A stretch of 64,000 bases of DNA from Didymodactylos carnosus (GCA_905250885.1 CAJNOQ010000039.1:28210-92209); one strand, 5' to 3'. Positions 1-12,709 are shown, numbered from the stretch's first letter. The notes: a model not told the origin generated them from the sequence alone. Numbers and translations are program-made.

Positions 1-1
1 A

Positions 2-190
2 CGATATTACGACCACTTAGCTAAAATTCTGGATAATTGTCAGCCTTATTTTGCCGACGTTTCTTATAAACATTCTTGGTCTCATATTTTTTCTTCTTAC
101 TCACGCAAAATTTTTGTTGGCGGCATAAGTTCTAGGGAGGAGTTTCACATTTTACACTTTCAGGTCTACGCTGACAAATCTTTTTTATAA
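2..190 (+). CDS. Possible 3' end of a truncated ORF at the window edge
   Basis: The frame is open from the left edge of the window to a TAA at 188-190, giving 62 residues rich in Tyr, Ser, His and Phe with no start codon inside. I recognise no domain. It could be the last exon of a gene that begins outside the window, or chance, since an open frame of this size is not rare here. AT-rich sequence follows the stop. The call rests only on frame length and is weak. Confidence 0.15.
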   Translation, partial: RYYDHLAKILDNCQPYFADVSYKHSWSHIFSSYSRKIFVGGISSREEFHILHFQVYADKSFL

Positions 191-315
191 TTACAAGTGT
201 TTTCGCCTGTAATATAAATTATTTATTGAAAAAAAACATTTTACTTTACCCAAAAAATACAGTTCCTCCTCTATAAAGAGACCTTTTTAAGTTGCAATGT
301 GACAAACAGGTCACA

Positions 316-1494
316 TTAACCTGAAAACTTTACAACAATAATGTAAGGGTTTTTACCGAGAAAAGCTTCCCCGCATGAACTTTGGGCCCACGTCTTTTTT
401 CCGTTGAAGTCATTGACCAGAGCCTTTTTTTCACGAATCCAATAGTCAGTCTGAAATCGAGCGAGAATTTCTTCTTGCTGAACATGCGTTGTACTAGTAC
501 AAGCGAGCAATTTTATGTAAAATTTCTCGAGCATCGGCGTTGCTTGTATTAGTGCTGCCCACTGATCGCCGTTAAAGAGTTGTGGAACATCTACTTCATC
601 AAGACGCAATTTTTTCAAACCTGCTAGCCGTCTAACCAGATTTTCAATATCTTTAAAATGTATATCATCTTGATATATAATTCGAAGGGAGTTTACAAAT
701 ATCGACGGAGACGAAAGCAAAACTGAAGGGTTTGAATATTTTAGATATTCAATGCAAAGATTTTCTATTTTTGATTGCTGCGAAATTAAAGTAAAAATAT
801 CTTCCTGTGTCTGCGTGGAACTTCCAATGTGTAAACTACTTAAATTGATTGTCTTTTCCAAGAAACTCCTACTTACGGAATCTTCAAGGTAAAAGAAACC
901 GTCGAGGATACGTAAACGCTTTAAGGAACAGTGCTCGTCAGTGTGCCGTTTGTCCAAGTAATCCCATATCGGTAAAAGTACACGTTCACCGACTCGTTTA
1001 CCGTAACCTCCAAAGTCTATTTTAAGCATCTCCAGCTTGTCTAATTTACGCAGAACTTCTTCTGATAACGAGAATGAATTGTTATCGTCTTGACAGAATT
1101 CGAGGACGCGTAGCTGCGTGAAATATGTTGACACTGGGTAGTAGTACAGAAAGCGACACGCTGACGTGTAGTTTCTTGCGTGACAATCAGCATAAGCAAT
1201 AGACAGTGACCATACATTACCCAACAGGAGCTTTAGCTCATCCTCATGTGCCATAAAATATCCAATACCACTGCCATGTCTTACGCCTCCAACTTTTTTT
1301 AAACCCTCGCCCACCTCCGAATCATCTTCTTCTTTTAAACTCAATTTTACTCCTTTTTTCTCATGAACACAGCGGTCAATTGTCATGTTAAGACCGTAAA
1401 AAATCCGATGCAGTTCGAGCAAGTTGAAAAAGTCAAACAACATAAACCACAGCTCGACCGGCAAACATTCTATCGTGGTCCCAACAAAAGGCAT
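316..1494 (-). CDS. F-box domain protein with degenerate leucine-rich repeats
   Basis: This is an uninterrupted 392-residue frame. Close to the N-terminus is an F-box: an I-E-C-L-P-V-E-L start, a hydrophobic helix ending F-D-F-F-N-L, then L-E-L and F-Y-G-L-N. In this family the F-box binds SKP1 and places the protein in an SCF ubiquitin ligase. The remainder holds scattered repeats of the L-x-x-L-x-L/I type (for example around LEMLKIDF, LKRLRIL, LSSLHIG, LKKLRL), the usual substrate-recognition half. I chose the Met 17 codons inside the longest frame (1494) because the F-box begins eight residues later, as in relatives; the frame itself opens at 1545. The architecture and a Trp/aromatic-rich C-terminus resemble the large F-box families of bdelloid rotifers. 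No intron is evident. The substrate is unknown. Confidence 0.72.
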   Translation of the reverse strand: MPFVGTTIECLPVELWFMLFDFFNLLELHRIFYGLNMTIDRCVHEKKGVKLSLKEEDDSEVGEGLKKVGGVRHGSGIGYFMAHEDELKLLLGNVWSLSIAYADCHARNYTSACRFLYYYPVSTYFTQLRVLEFCQDDNNSFSLSEEVLRKLDKLEMLKIDFGGYGKRVGERVLLPIWDYLDKRHTDEHCSLKRLRILDGFFYLEDSVSRSFLEKTINLSSLHIGSSTQTQEDIFTLISQQSKIENLCIEYLKYSNPSVLLSSPSIFVNSLRIIYQDDIHFKDIENLVRRLAGLKKLRLDEVDVPQLFNGDQWAALIQATPMLEKFYIKLLACTSTTHVQQEEILARFQTDYWIREKKALVNDFNGKKTWAQSSCGEAFLGKNPYIIVVKFSG

Positions 1495-1545
1495 TTTATT
1501 TAGAACTCTAAAAGTAAAAAACCGAGATCCGCTGTTATTAAACAA

Positions 1546-2491
1546 ACTTGATCTGCACAGAAAAGCTACACTTAAACTTACGAAGGTAGGATTAATCGTT
1601 TATTTGCTTGTCGAGTGTTTTCTTTTTTTTTGCAGATGTAATATTATATGATACTTTTTCACATTTATTGTTCTTCTACTGCGTTTTATTTTACTGTTCT
1701 ATTAAATTTTTTTTTTGAAACATGAACACAGTTTGAATTATAGCGTATTTACGAGAACCGAGAAAATAGAGTCATAAAAAGTAATAAAAAAAAGAAAAAT
1801 AAGAAAATTGAAGGGTGGATGAAGCGGTGAGCGATTTCGTTCTATAATAGGCAAAATATTCAAGGGATCGAATTACTCAGTTCTGTAATCAACTTCTACA
1901 ATCGAAATATAAGGATTTCCCGAAACTTTATTAAGCTTCCATCAATAGAAATAAAATTCGATCCGTTGTTTAGCCCATTTAGTTCTCATTACTTGCTAAC
2001 CTGTCGGTTATGTTACAGCTTTTTCTCAATTTTTAAAGTTTCGAGAAGTAACTTTTTCATTAAAGGAAAGCCAATTCCTTTGTAGCTTGGAATACATACC
2101 ATCATTAAAGGCTCACAAGCTGTTGAACCGCCCGATCCTTGGTTAAACTTTTTAAGGTGGATCTAGCTTAACCGGGTCGAAAACCGTGTTATCTAGCTCC
2201 AACCACCCGATTCTAGCTCCATTTTTTTTGCTTGGGTACTTTCGGAACATATGGAACATATACTTATCTGTATTAGAATGATAATGATGAGTGAACAACT
2301 AATGAATTCAACGTCGAACAAATGAATGATTTAGCAGCTGTTGAGTCTTATTTTTCTCGCTTTAACTTTCTGAATTAATTAAGGGAAGAACGATTGTCAA
2401 GATTAAATAATTTATTAAAGAATAGGAATAAAAATGAAACTCATTGTTGCATGCGGTATAGATTAACATAGCAAGTGTGATTGAGGAAACG
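1546..2491. other. Intergenic, no gene recognised
   Basis: AT-rich sequence with poly-T/poly-A runs. I see no coding frame with a recognisable motif, no RNA gene and no clear repeat end. Confidence 0.5.
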
Positions 2492-2680
2492 TCATTCATC
2501 TTCGGCCCAATATGGCACTAATGACGCTGATAATCGTAGATATTGTCGAGCCATATAGACACTTTCTGACAGTAATGCTCTTGACAAAACCTCTTCAAAA
2601 GAAAACTGGTAAAATTTATTTCGATTAGTCTTTAAACTTACCTTCATTATCCTCGGACTCTGAAGTTCTGCAATGTTCAT
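2492..2680 (-). CDS. Possible last two exons of an unidentified gene
   Basis: Two short segments fit together in frame. A 39-nt exon (2642-2680) lies between a CAG acceptor and a GTAAGT donor. An AG acceptor then opens a final exon (2492-2592) that ends at a TGA after an acidic W-A-E-D-E tail. The first exon is rich in Ser and Glu (S-E-S-E-D-N-E). The phases agree (1/1), which supports the junction. I could not settle the exons further upstream (about 2700-2830) because their phases do not match cleanly. No function is recognised. Confidence 0.25.
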   Translation of the reverse strand: MNIAELQSPRIMKVSLKTNRNKFYQFSFEEVLSRALLSESVYMARQYLRLSASLVPYWAEDE

Positions 2681-2839
2681 CTGTCATATGTAGTGAAATG
2701 TAAGCTTCCTTCTCATATAGAATAATTCACTTGCCCTTTACTTCATGGACGAGTTGACTCTTGTGAGCGCACAGTGAGATACAATCGAAAGCCACCGCAT
2801 TCTATAACAACCGAAACTGGAAAGAAAAATTCATATCAA

Positions 2840-4456
2840 TTTTGTATTAGTTAAATCAAAAACTGTTGACTTCTTTTTTATCAGAAACATACGACTAACC
2901 CTTTGCTATGACAAATACTCATCTAATGAAAGTCGCCAAAAGCAACTGTTCTACGGAAATATCTGGCTCGATTATTCCTAGTTGGTATCACGGTAAGATT
3001 AACAACAATTAAATCGGTCTGTTTTTTGATCATGGTGAATGATCGAACATTTTCTGTTCTTCTGTTTCGGCTGTAGTACTGAGGGAAGATGACTGAGAGT
3101 TCACACCATAAAGGTAGACGATAACTTTTATATCATTTAAATAATCTCATAATGACAACACAAAATGGTAAATAAAAGTCATAGGAATGCTTAGGCCATT
3201 CGATGATGATTTTTTAAACTTGCGACAATTTCCATGGCATGAGTAGCGCTAAATTCATTATCGTCTGCTGGATGACGGTGTATACATTATATGATAACTT
3301 ATGGACGAAAACTATACCCAAACTTTTGCTTCAAAAGCACGCTGAAACTTTTGATTATTACTTCAGGAGTTGAAACGATGAAACAACATGGCGGTAGCAA
3401 ACAGTTTTAGCTCAACAGAAAGTCGAAAATAAAACATGTTTTCGGTCGTCATCTATTCCAGCATACCAGCTCGTCTTATCCTCCAGCTTCGACAATTCTA
3501 CTTATTGATATGGTGTTTTCTTTCGTCTATTTTAGATTGGAAGGCGTTATGTAATGAACTATTAGGTCGTAGTTCCCCCTATCTATCACACGAATGATAT
3601 CGAATTTAGAATTATATAACTCATAACCTCATAATCAACATCTTTTAATCACTACTGTAAGTCATTCTCTTTTCTAGCAGAAAGTTCTAATTAGAATGTT
3701 CGGCATCTTCATTTAGAATACGCGAGCTTTTTAAAAAAATGACGGACTTAATCACGATAGAGTTAGTTTCACTTTACTTTTTTTCTAAGAAAAACGTGTG
3801 TGGTTGAAGTGTGAAGAGAAGCGATGATAATAAGGAAAAACATACGTAATGTGATTGGTTTTAGTATAACAACGAAATAAAATGAAACAGAGCACTGCAA
3901 TTTTTGTCATTCACGAAAAAAACATAAATGAAAACATTTCCGGAATCACACACAGAAAATTATATATCTAAGTAGAAAACAAAAAATAAGAGAAAATGAA
4001 GCAAACACGAAAAAAAGAATCAAATTTGTTTTTGGAAACCAATAATCTCCATGTTAGGTAGAATATCAGAAGGCGTAAGCAAATTTCTCTATAACATCCA
4101 TAATAGTTTAGCTTTGTGCTGATCATCCTGTCATCAATGTTATTTTCTCAAATACATTTTAGTAAGCTTACAAAACTCTCGACATATATTTTCTAAAAAA
4201 AAACAAAAAAGAAAACTGACAAAAAGAGAACTTAAATACTTTTTCTAATGTTTGGCTATGTGAATCGTTTTCTTTTTCTTTTGTAACATATTACACGTTT
4301 TCTGTGAACGGATTTTACTTGTGTCTATTTACGTAAACAAGATGTGTATACATGGATGTACGTGCGTATTAACAGGAAAAAAGTATGTTTGGACTGTCTT
4401 TTGCTAGTGATGAAATTTTGAACATTAGAAAAAATCACCACTGTATGTCGTCCTCC
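2840..4456. other. Intergenic, no gene recognised
   Basis: Low-complexity AT-rich DNA with many short A/T runs and no convincing coding frame. The only structure noticed is the short direct repeat described separately (3671-3695). Confidence 0.5.
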
Positions 4457-4481
4457 TTTCTAGCAGAAAGTTCTAATTAGA
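3671..4481 (+). repeat. 25-bp direct repeats 786 bp apart
   Basis: The same 25-bp sequence, starting tttctagcag and ending ctaattaga, occurs at 3671-3695 and 4457-4481 in direct orientation. The second copy ends 12 bp before the transposon that starts at 4494. The preceding bases are also similar (gtcattctc versus gtcgtcctc). The pair may mark the edges of an old insertion or a recombination footprint; no element ends were identified between them. Confidence 0.5.
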
Positions 4482-4493
4482 TACAGTATCTGT

Positions 4494-6515
4494 CAAGGGG
4501 GAAACTGCGGACTTTATAGACCTGAGCGGACTTTAAAGTCCTCTCAGATCTTCTAAATTCCCAAAGTCCGCCATAGTCCCGTCAAGTCCTCTGAAGTACG
4601 CTAAAGTCTGGTCAAGTTCCGTTCAAGTCCAATTAAGCCTCGAAACATCCAGTGTGACACAATGGCGTATTTCTTTGAGTATCACGATTATTTATTCGTA
4701 AAAGTGACGAGACAAATAAAACTAATAAATTTTCTGTTACATGAACTATAACTGAACTATAAATATTTGACGTAGAGAAGTGTTGAACAGGAAATGAGTG
4801 TGATCTATTCTTCGTTGCAGGATGCATACGCATATAGACATAAAAACGCTTTCCGCTACTTAAAAGAGGACATATACGGCTTTTCTATTCCTCAATTCAC
4901 TGTGAATGATAGTTAGATAAATTTTCCTATCTGCTAAGGGTTAGCGTCGTTGTTATTTCTAAAACAACATTCATCAATAACGCTCGTATTTTGAAAACTC
5001 AGACTCTACAATGGATTTGCCTGACGACTGTTTTGAGTATTGCGGCACGGAGTTCTTTGATTTTGTTCGGAAGTTTGCTGGTCCATTAGAAGCTGAACTG
5101 CTGAAAATTCAACACGTACGAAGTGTACCGTCACTCTTGAAGATACACGTTGAATTGGAACATTTGAAAAATATCATCGAAAAAGAGTCAAAATTACTGC
5201 ATGGTTTAATCAAATCTGATATTTATCCGAAAGATAGACAAAATTTTTCCTCTTGTGTCAGAATTTCATCTGATGACGTTCTCCATCTACTACAGCGAGA
5301 TCACGAGGCAAAAGGAACACACGTTTTTCTTTCAGTGATTCGCTATATAATGAGAGCATTCATCGATCGGGACACTACCATTGATGATAGACTGTTTTTT
5401 TCCTGGCTGTTTTCATTTGTCGCCTTTGGCAGGCGTGGTTACACTGCCAGTCAACAGCGAAGAAAATACAAACAACAAAGAACGACAGAAAAAAGAAAAC
5501 AAAACAATATCAGTTTATTACGAGTTCTGCATATTACGGGGTCGAGCTAAATACGCACACGTTCACATATCTATGTTTGCTGCGTATGTCGGCTGAAGTC
5601 CTGAATATCTATCTATTCAACTCACAGATCTGTGAGAGCACATTCCGCATAGCAAGAAGTATGTCCGGCGCGTTTTCGTCAGTGACGAATTTCACCGTCT
5701 GTCAGTTTATGAAACGCGCCGAAAAACTATCTATGTTGCATACAATTAAATCGAGCGAGCGATTAAAACCGAATGATGGTTCATCTCCGACAATTTTTTT
5801 CCCCCAACATCATAAAACAAAAGTAAAACAACAAAGTGCATCGCACAAGGATGCAAGTTTTCTGAAACTATCAAGGGCAAAAATTCAGACGATACTTGAA
5901 AATGCCTTCTAGAGTGTTATGCGGGTGATGAATCAGTTAAAAGTGACCACATTGTTGGAGCAGAACAAATTTAACGAACTGAAATTGTTGAGCGTCTATT
6001 TTGATCAACACTTCACATTCACTTCACGACTCAAAGACAATTCGCAAGCAGTCGAGAGTTCTGAAAGCGAAGATCAGACGGAGAGTGTTGATGATGATGA
6101 GAACTCGACGACAGACAAAAGCGAAGAAAGTGACAGCGATGGCGAGAACGTGTTGTCAACAGCGACTAGCAAAGATTTTCCTCGGATGCGAATCTACGAC
6201 TCTATTAATCCGACGTTGGCAAACACATTTTTTCAGATAAAGCTCGGCGACACCGAGAAATACATTCACAAACAGACCGCATGTTGGACACTGACGCACA
6301 GTGGGCATCTAGGCGGACATTAGGTGAAAAATCGAAGTCGCTCCTTTTTCGAAAACAAATAGTCTAGAATGTAGCCCTTGAAAAGTGAGCGCGACTTGCG
6401 CGGACTTTGGTGACTTTAAAGTCCGGTAAAGTCTGCTTAAGTCCGGCCAAGTCCTCTCAAGTCCGCTGGACTTATCAAAGTCCGCTCAAGTCTAAAGTCC
6501 GCAGTTTCCCCCTTG
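4494..6515 (+). mobile_element. 2.0-kb TIR transposon with AAGTCC subterminal arrays
   Basis: The ends are inverted copies of each other: CAAGGGGGAAACTGCGGACT at 4494 and its reverse complement ending at 6515. Inside each end lies a 100-130 bp array of the word AAGTCC(G) and variants in both orientations (4505-4630 and 6395-6500). The interior carries a broken protein gene (5011-6323). The flanks (atctgt / tatttt) show no clear target duplication, so the superfamily cannot be assigned from the insertion site. The element abuts repeat copy A, which starts at 6516. Confidence 0.8.
5011..6323 (+). pseudogene. Broken transposon-encoded protein (unclassified)
   Basis: Three open segments lie between the inverted ends. 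Segment A (from 5011) and segment B (5577-5912) are in different frames, so at least one frameshift lies between about 5400 and 5577. B and C (5919-6323) share a frame and are separated by one amber codon at 5910-5912. Segment B contains N-S-Q-I-C-E-S-T-F-R and a Ser/Phe-rich stretch that I associate with uncharacterised proteins of rotifer mobile elements. Segment C has an acidic Ser/Glu/Asp-rich linker (about 40 residues) and then Y-I-H-K-Q-T-A-C-W. No catalytic triad could be placed, so the transposase class is open. The copy cannot make a full protein. Confidence 0.6.
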
Positions 6516-7258
6516 TATTTTTCTCATTTTAAACGAGACGAAAAACAATGCCTGTTATATAAGGCACGTTATTTCTTAAAGTAGACTACTTTCATACTCG
6601 AACTTTTTGCAGTTTATATCGGCTTTTCGTACCTTTTTAAAATAGAACTAAATCAGTAAACTAAACCAATTTACAGAGTAAGTGCACAGCACTTGCAATG
6701 AGTGAGAGAATAGGGATATATAACATCTTTCTATTTACTGTCGTTCGCATAGTTGCAATTTTTCTTCATTCATTTTCAGTATCAAAAATGGTTCTTCTTT
6801 ATCATGAAATACCAGCTTTCTTAGTGTATAGANTAGACTCAGTTAATATTTGCTGTGTAAAGATCTCAAAATAAATCTGCACAGAAGTGAGAAATGCATG
6901 AAAGGTTAATGTTATAACAATTGTGAGTATCCTCGGTGTGATATCGCTTTGCCATTAGTGACTCTCAGGATGTACCGATGATCAGTTCGGTTCTGTTTGA
7001 CGCACAAAGGATTGGGGCTCAGTCATTCCGTCTCATTCGCAGAATATTAGATTGGCTCTAATAACGAACTGATCCTAGCGATAATATCTACGGGTATACA
7101 TTCTCTGAAAGTCCAAGCGTGAATGTTTTCTTCACATATGGCAAACGATACCTTACGGTAAAACTCACAGGCGAGCTATAAAACATTTAACCACTCTCTC
7201 TTTTATTCTGCGATCAAATGCCAGTTATATGGCAAACCATAATTGAGAAATACATGAG
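6516..7258 (+). repeat. Dispersed repeat family 1, copy A (about 740 bp)
   Basis: This stretch is clearly homologous over its whole length to 25938-26638 in the same orientation. Shared stretches include cattttaaacg near the start, a gtgagtgagagaatagg block, a ggattggggctcag block and aatgccagttatatg near the end. It has no coding potential. It begins exactly at the right end of the 4494-6515 transposon. One ambiguous base (n) lies at 6833. It could be an LTR or a non-autonomous element; no ends of either kind were identified. Confidence 0.7.
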
Positions 7259-7924
7259 AAAAAACTATTAATATGATACTTATGACAAGTAGAAAGGATT
7301 TAGACAAAGAGGGAGCGTGTTAATAAAACTGCTGTGTACAAGTTTGATCTCAACTTCAAAGTGAGTCTGAGGTGAATGACTGACCCTGATTGCATTATGT
7401 TCCCGAAGAGAAAACCAGGTAAAACACGGTGAAATCACTGTTTCAGCTACGTTAGGACACACTTTCTTTTTAAGTGACTCTTTTATATCAAAAGTTGTTG
7501 TTTTTCACTTTTTTTGTGACATATACGGACTGTGTTAATCTGCGAAAGAGATGTGTCTCAAAAGAAAACTTGTCCAGAAATTCGAGTGTGTAGCATTGTG
7601 ACTAGCGAAAATGAGACCTATTTAGATAAGGGAACAGTAAGGAACAATTTACTGTGTACATCCTCTGAATTTACTACCTGACTCTCTATTTATACTGATT
7701 TTTCCGTTTCAGATAAAGATTATAACAAGATCAAAGCATTGTCTGCTCGCATTCAAATTTGATTGTACTATGTTCTCGAAGAAAAGTCCGAGTAAAACAT
7801 AGTGCAATCGTAGATAATAAACGGGAACTGGAAAAATGTGGAACTAGTACGTACCGGTACAACATAGCATGTCGTCCGCACTAGTAGTGCCGGCCTTTTT
7901 CAGTACTGTACTGGGAGTTTTCGG

Positions 7925-8180
7925 TCGATCATGTTTCTCATAAGAATCTTACAAGAATAACGTACGAGTTTTGCTGACTCTTATCAATTTCTTATGAATT
8001 CTTGTGAGATTCTTATAAGATTCAGCAGAATTCTTGTCACTTTCGTGGAAGATCTTATACAAGAATTGTGTAAGATTCTTATAAGATTCTTGTAATATTC
8101 TTATATGTCTCTTACAAGTTTCGTATCTGATTCTTATATAAGAATCAATGACTAGGGCATTCACTAGGGTTTCTTATAAA
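7925..8180. repeat. Block of TTCTTATAAGAAT-like words
   Basis: About 240 bp made almost wholly of degenerate copies of a 10-13 bp palindromic word of the form TTCTTATAAGAAT, together with the variant TTCTTGTAAGA, in irregular order. A 71-residue open frame on the minus strand is a by-product of the repetition (recurrent S-Y-K-N-L-T). Confidence 0.7.
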
Positions 8181-8544
8181 TTCTATAACTTTGCAAAGAA
8201 AGGTCGTGTAGAACTGGGTGATGTCCCATTTTAATCAAAAATTTGCGGGCTACAATCATGTTTTATTAAAAGAAGGTTTGAGTTATTTTTTAGAGTTCTT
8301 GAAAAACTGGTTTTTTAGTAAACCGGGTCTTCAAGAGTGATGGGTACGAATCTTTTTAGGGTATTTACTACCTCACTGAGGTTATCGACCCATGTACAAA
8401 TCACTGGAATCTGAAGGGGATCTCTCGAAAGATTCCCTCGTTAGCATCGATCCGTGTGCGATGTCTGGGTTAATGCTCTCTCTTCACAGACGAGATATGT
8501 CTCAAAATTATCATAATAATTTTTTCTGTTAGACTAATACGAAC

Positions 8545-9160
8545 CAGAGCTAATCATCTGCATTGGAAACTGACTGAAACCAGTTTTCAATTGGAAAAAA
8601 GGGGTTTTCACCTATGTTTCTGCTGCACCGTCAGCTGAAGCAGACACATTTTTTATCTGCAGGTAAAAAATTGTGTGTGTTTTAGTGATAGTTCTAGTGT
8701 TCATTAGTAACTTTCTACGTATAAAAAGGATGAGATACAGATTTGTAATTGATGATCAATAAGGAACAGTTACAGAGTCCATCGAATAAGATGGGTACGC
8801 GTAGTTAGAAATTTTCTGCAAATAATTTCCTCCAAAAATTTCCTGCAAATAATTTTTTCTTTCACTCCTACCTTTTCTTGATACTATTTGTGATATGAAA
8901 AGTAAAAATATGTTTGAGTATTTAAAGAAGAATGAGATTAAAAATAATTCACTTAAGCAGAAGTGTTAATACTAAATAAAAGAAATAGCCAATAAAAAAG
9001 CTATGCAAAAAGGTCCACCTGCAGAGCAAACGTTTTTACCAACATACCTTGCCTGCTTAGGACAAAAAAGCTTTATTTTCTAGAGCCTATAACTTGCACC
9101 GCATCTAATTTTTATTTTGTGACTGGTTGTAGACCATTGTCCAAGTGTGCATCTTTGATA
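8545..9160 (+). mobile_element. Decayed second copy of the 37.1-kb hAT-like MITE
   Basis: The sequence starts cagagctaatcatctgcat and matches the left end of the element at 37096. A second stretch near 9015-9120 (ctgcagagcaa ... cttaggacaaaa ... ttttattttgtgac) matches its right half. The right terminal repeat is not recognisable, so the right limit is approximate. Confidence 0.5.
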
Positions 9161-9674
9161 TCAACTCATGGCTACCTCAGAGGAAGTGGTCAGTTTTATA
9201 AGTTGATTATAACTTCGTTCCTTTTTGTTTTTTTGAGTTGATTGTAGGTTTACCTTGAAATTCTCTACAATATTGAACATTTATTTTATATACCTTAGTA
9301 ATTCTTATTACGTTATTGAAAACGTTTTTTCAACAAAATTAAAAAAAATAATTTTTTTCATCTCTCGATAGTTTCAAGAATAATTGTTTGTACAACACCA
9401 ATACGCAGGAAGTTTTTAATTACTATATGATAACATAAACCTTCTTTAGTTTAGCCCAAAGGAGCAATAAATAAGTTAATAAATAAGTGAAAAAGAGGAC
9501 ATGATATATGTCCAGTTAATCCAGTGTATCTACATTTGTATTACTTTTTACTCTATATTCTGAGGTGTTGTAGATTGTTTGAATTTTCATCATTGCTAAA
9601 AAAAGACAACACATAATCTAACTATCTCTCTCCAATTATACATGTGGTTTTCTGTTACATTTTTCATGTGTAGT

Positions 9675-9813
9675 AGAGATATGCAGGGCGCCCTTACCAG
9701 ACCCTATCCCTCAGGGTGAGGTAGGGCCAGGACTTCGGTCTCGCAGGGTAGGGTACAACAATTTTTTACAGGGTAGGGCTAGGGCTTCAGAAACAGCTAT
9801 CCTGCACATCTTT
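9675..9813. mobile_element. Small AGGGTAGGG-rich TIR element
   Basis: The left end agagatatgcagg and the right end cctgcacatcttt are imperfect inverted repeats about 140 bp apart. Between them AGGGTAGGG/CCCTA words recur at both sides. It looks like a very short internally deleted element; no target duplication was confirmed. Confidence 0.5.
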
Positions 9814-12709
9814 AATGACTCGTTTTCGACGAGCAAGTTATGCCCTAACTATTATGTCTTTCAAATATACATACACATACAATAAAACCAACCTCAGGTA
9901 TATTTAGACATTCATATCTTCGTTGATTTTGTACATGGTTTTATGTAGTTGATCGTACTACTAATGCATCCAAAATTAGACTGATGTGGGCTGAATGTAT
10001 TGTGAAATCAGTATTTGACAATTGACAGGTTTTGGCTTTTGGACAGTGGTTTAGCAGACTGATAGGTCAATAATTGCATCAATAGTCTATAATATACTTG
10101 CGACATATCGGCTTATTTTCGTAACCAGGAGAAAGTTCATCACGTCTCTATGCGTTTCGAATGAAGATGCGTCTATTGTTTATATTAGAAATTTAAAAAA
10201 TGTTCAGTCCAGATCATTCTATAAATCAAAATATTGAAGAGCTCTGGACGTATTTCAAAATATATAGGGAGTACAAAGTAGAACAAGATGTAACGAAGTT
10301 TTCTTCTGGCAGAAGAGTTATATTGTGAAATCACTGATCCATAATATTAGTGAGAGTTGAACTTATGATTGAGGTTACATCTTTCAGTGCGTGATTGTTG
10401 TCGCTGGTGGTGCCACCTCTGTTATATGACGTATCGTTAGTGTCATAAAATATTGATTTCGACGAGAACGACACGTTCTAGTAGATCCCAATTTACAATT
10501 CATGTACACAAAACATCTTCTGACCTGAGGAGTTCTACTATAAAGTAAACCGCCAAATGTTTACCGATACAATCGAAGACCGATTGAATGAACGATCTTA
10601 GTGTATGATCAAAACATCCAGTGAAGTTATTACTGCTAATTAGTGTCATTCAATTTCCAGTTCATTGTTATTAGCTGGTCATAATTAACCCAAATAAAAG
10701 AATTATAACTATCTCACCAAAAATGAATGGAAGGTCCAACCTAAAATAAGGTTGATTTAGACCTTTCCAGAAATTATCTTTATTTTGCGAGTGAACTTCT
10801 ACAGTTTTAATCAGTGAACTTTAAACTCAAACTCTCTAATGCATTTACGGTCAGATATGTTTGATGTTAATTAACTAATTAAAGTTTATGAAAATAAAAA
10901 GCAGTATTTTGTTTTGAAGTATGAGTAAATTTATCTGAAACCTGCTGTGATACATACAAATACCGCCATGGGTGTTCGCGTATGTAAAACATTAAAAATG
11001 ATGGTTATCTTTTAGCATAAAAAAGGTGCGCATACAAACAGTTTTGTCAAATTTTACATAATCTTATCCAAAATATCTGAAAGTGTTTTATAGTCTATTT
11101 CTCAAGATCCACTCGTCAGCCAAACTTCACTCTTTCAAATTTTTGTAGATTCTAAGTTCCTCATTCAGATAAAAGTAAGAACTTTTTCAGTTTGATGTGA
11201 AAGGAGCGACAAGAGAAGCGCGGGAAGTTAGAGAAAAATGGGTACAAAATAGCTTTGTTAACATCTTTTTACTGTGAAGGTAGATTATAGATTTCTCATT
11301 TCACATCTTAAGTAGAGATCTGCAACAAAAGTCATCATTTTTAAAGCTGGATAACATTTACTGAGCACGAACACTCATGATGGTATTTGGGGGAATCACA
11401 GATCCCCATGAAAATCTCATAAAATAAACATAAAAGGCTGCTATGACCTCGCAGTAAACGATTTCGTTAGCATGCCAAATGACAAACTTTCTCAAAATGG
11501 TGGATCCTCTTACAGATGTTAAAATCGCACAACGTGGATGAGAAATAATCATGACAATATCTCCAAGGATTTTTCTTAACTTTTTTCAATATCAGAAGTT
11601 ATAAAATACCAAGCTTCCAGAGACGATAGAAGAGAGAAAATCTCAGACTGTGTACTTTAGTAGAACATCATCGTTGTACCATAGAAGTTTGCACAAAACA
11701 ATTCAACTTTAATCGTCGTATTTAGCAAATACGATGGAACGCTATCGTTGTTTCACAAATATTTTGTTGATTTGATGGAAACTTTTTTTAAGTGACAGTA
11801 TCGCAGAATACATTCTCCTTCTCAACGTAATGTGTCACATGACCTTTGATTTGACTTGACGTACGAGATAATACTGCTATTAAAAGCTGTCTAGTATTAA
11901 TGCTCATAATCAGATACAGCCTTGTGAATAAATAAAGTGATACAGATTTTTTGAAGTTCTAAACTATCACCTTTCATATAAATTGTCAAATAAGAACTAT
12001 ATAAGAATTATTCTATGAATTTAAGGAAATCCTTGAATACAGATCGCCATATCCGCAGAGCAAGACAGGTTCAGAATTACATATATTTTGTTATTTACAC
12101 AGTAAAAAATAGAAAATATACAATAAATTATATATAATTTGTACTAAATTATAACAATAATAACCGGGTATATCCATTTCCTAACCATAGTAGGAATAAA
12201 TGAAAATAGTCTGCCTACACTCTGCTCCTTCTTCTATAAAACAAGAAGGAAAAGAGTAAAATCTTTAATGAAAAACTTGTAAGAAGATGAGTTTCTAAAA
12301 AAAGTGGACACAGTTTTTCCACTTTACCAGTGAATCGAGTCTTTGATGAGAGATACATTATTAAAGGTCTTAAATTATACATCAGATCAGTCGGATAGAA
12401 CATGTGAGATCGTTTTTGTGCATGCAAAGGTATTATTATACGTATTCGAGGACGATATCATCTGAATAGAATGCACATCAACCATTATATCCATGATGTT
12501 TCAACATCGTCCAGGATTCACATACGTTTTGATTCATAAGTGTCCAATTACTACAGTATTTCAACAAATTAGCTACATCTTCTTCAGTTATTTTAACGAA
12601 ATAGACGAATCATAATATTCTCAGAATGTAAATAGTAAACGGTAATTTGCTTTACTTCTTTTTTATATCAAAAGAAGAACTGTACACCAAGAGAAATAAA
12701 GTCTAATTT
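9814..12709. other. Intergenic, no gene recognised
   Basis: About 2.9 kb of AT-rich DNA. A small hairpin lies near 10730-10770 (ggaaggtccaacc ... ggttgatttagacctttcc). No coding or RNA gene is supported. Confidence 0.5.

Noticed and set aside
7949-8164. 71-codon minus-strand frame with repeated S-Y-K-N-L-T
   Set aside because: Generated by the TTCTTATAAGAA word block.
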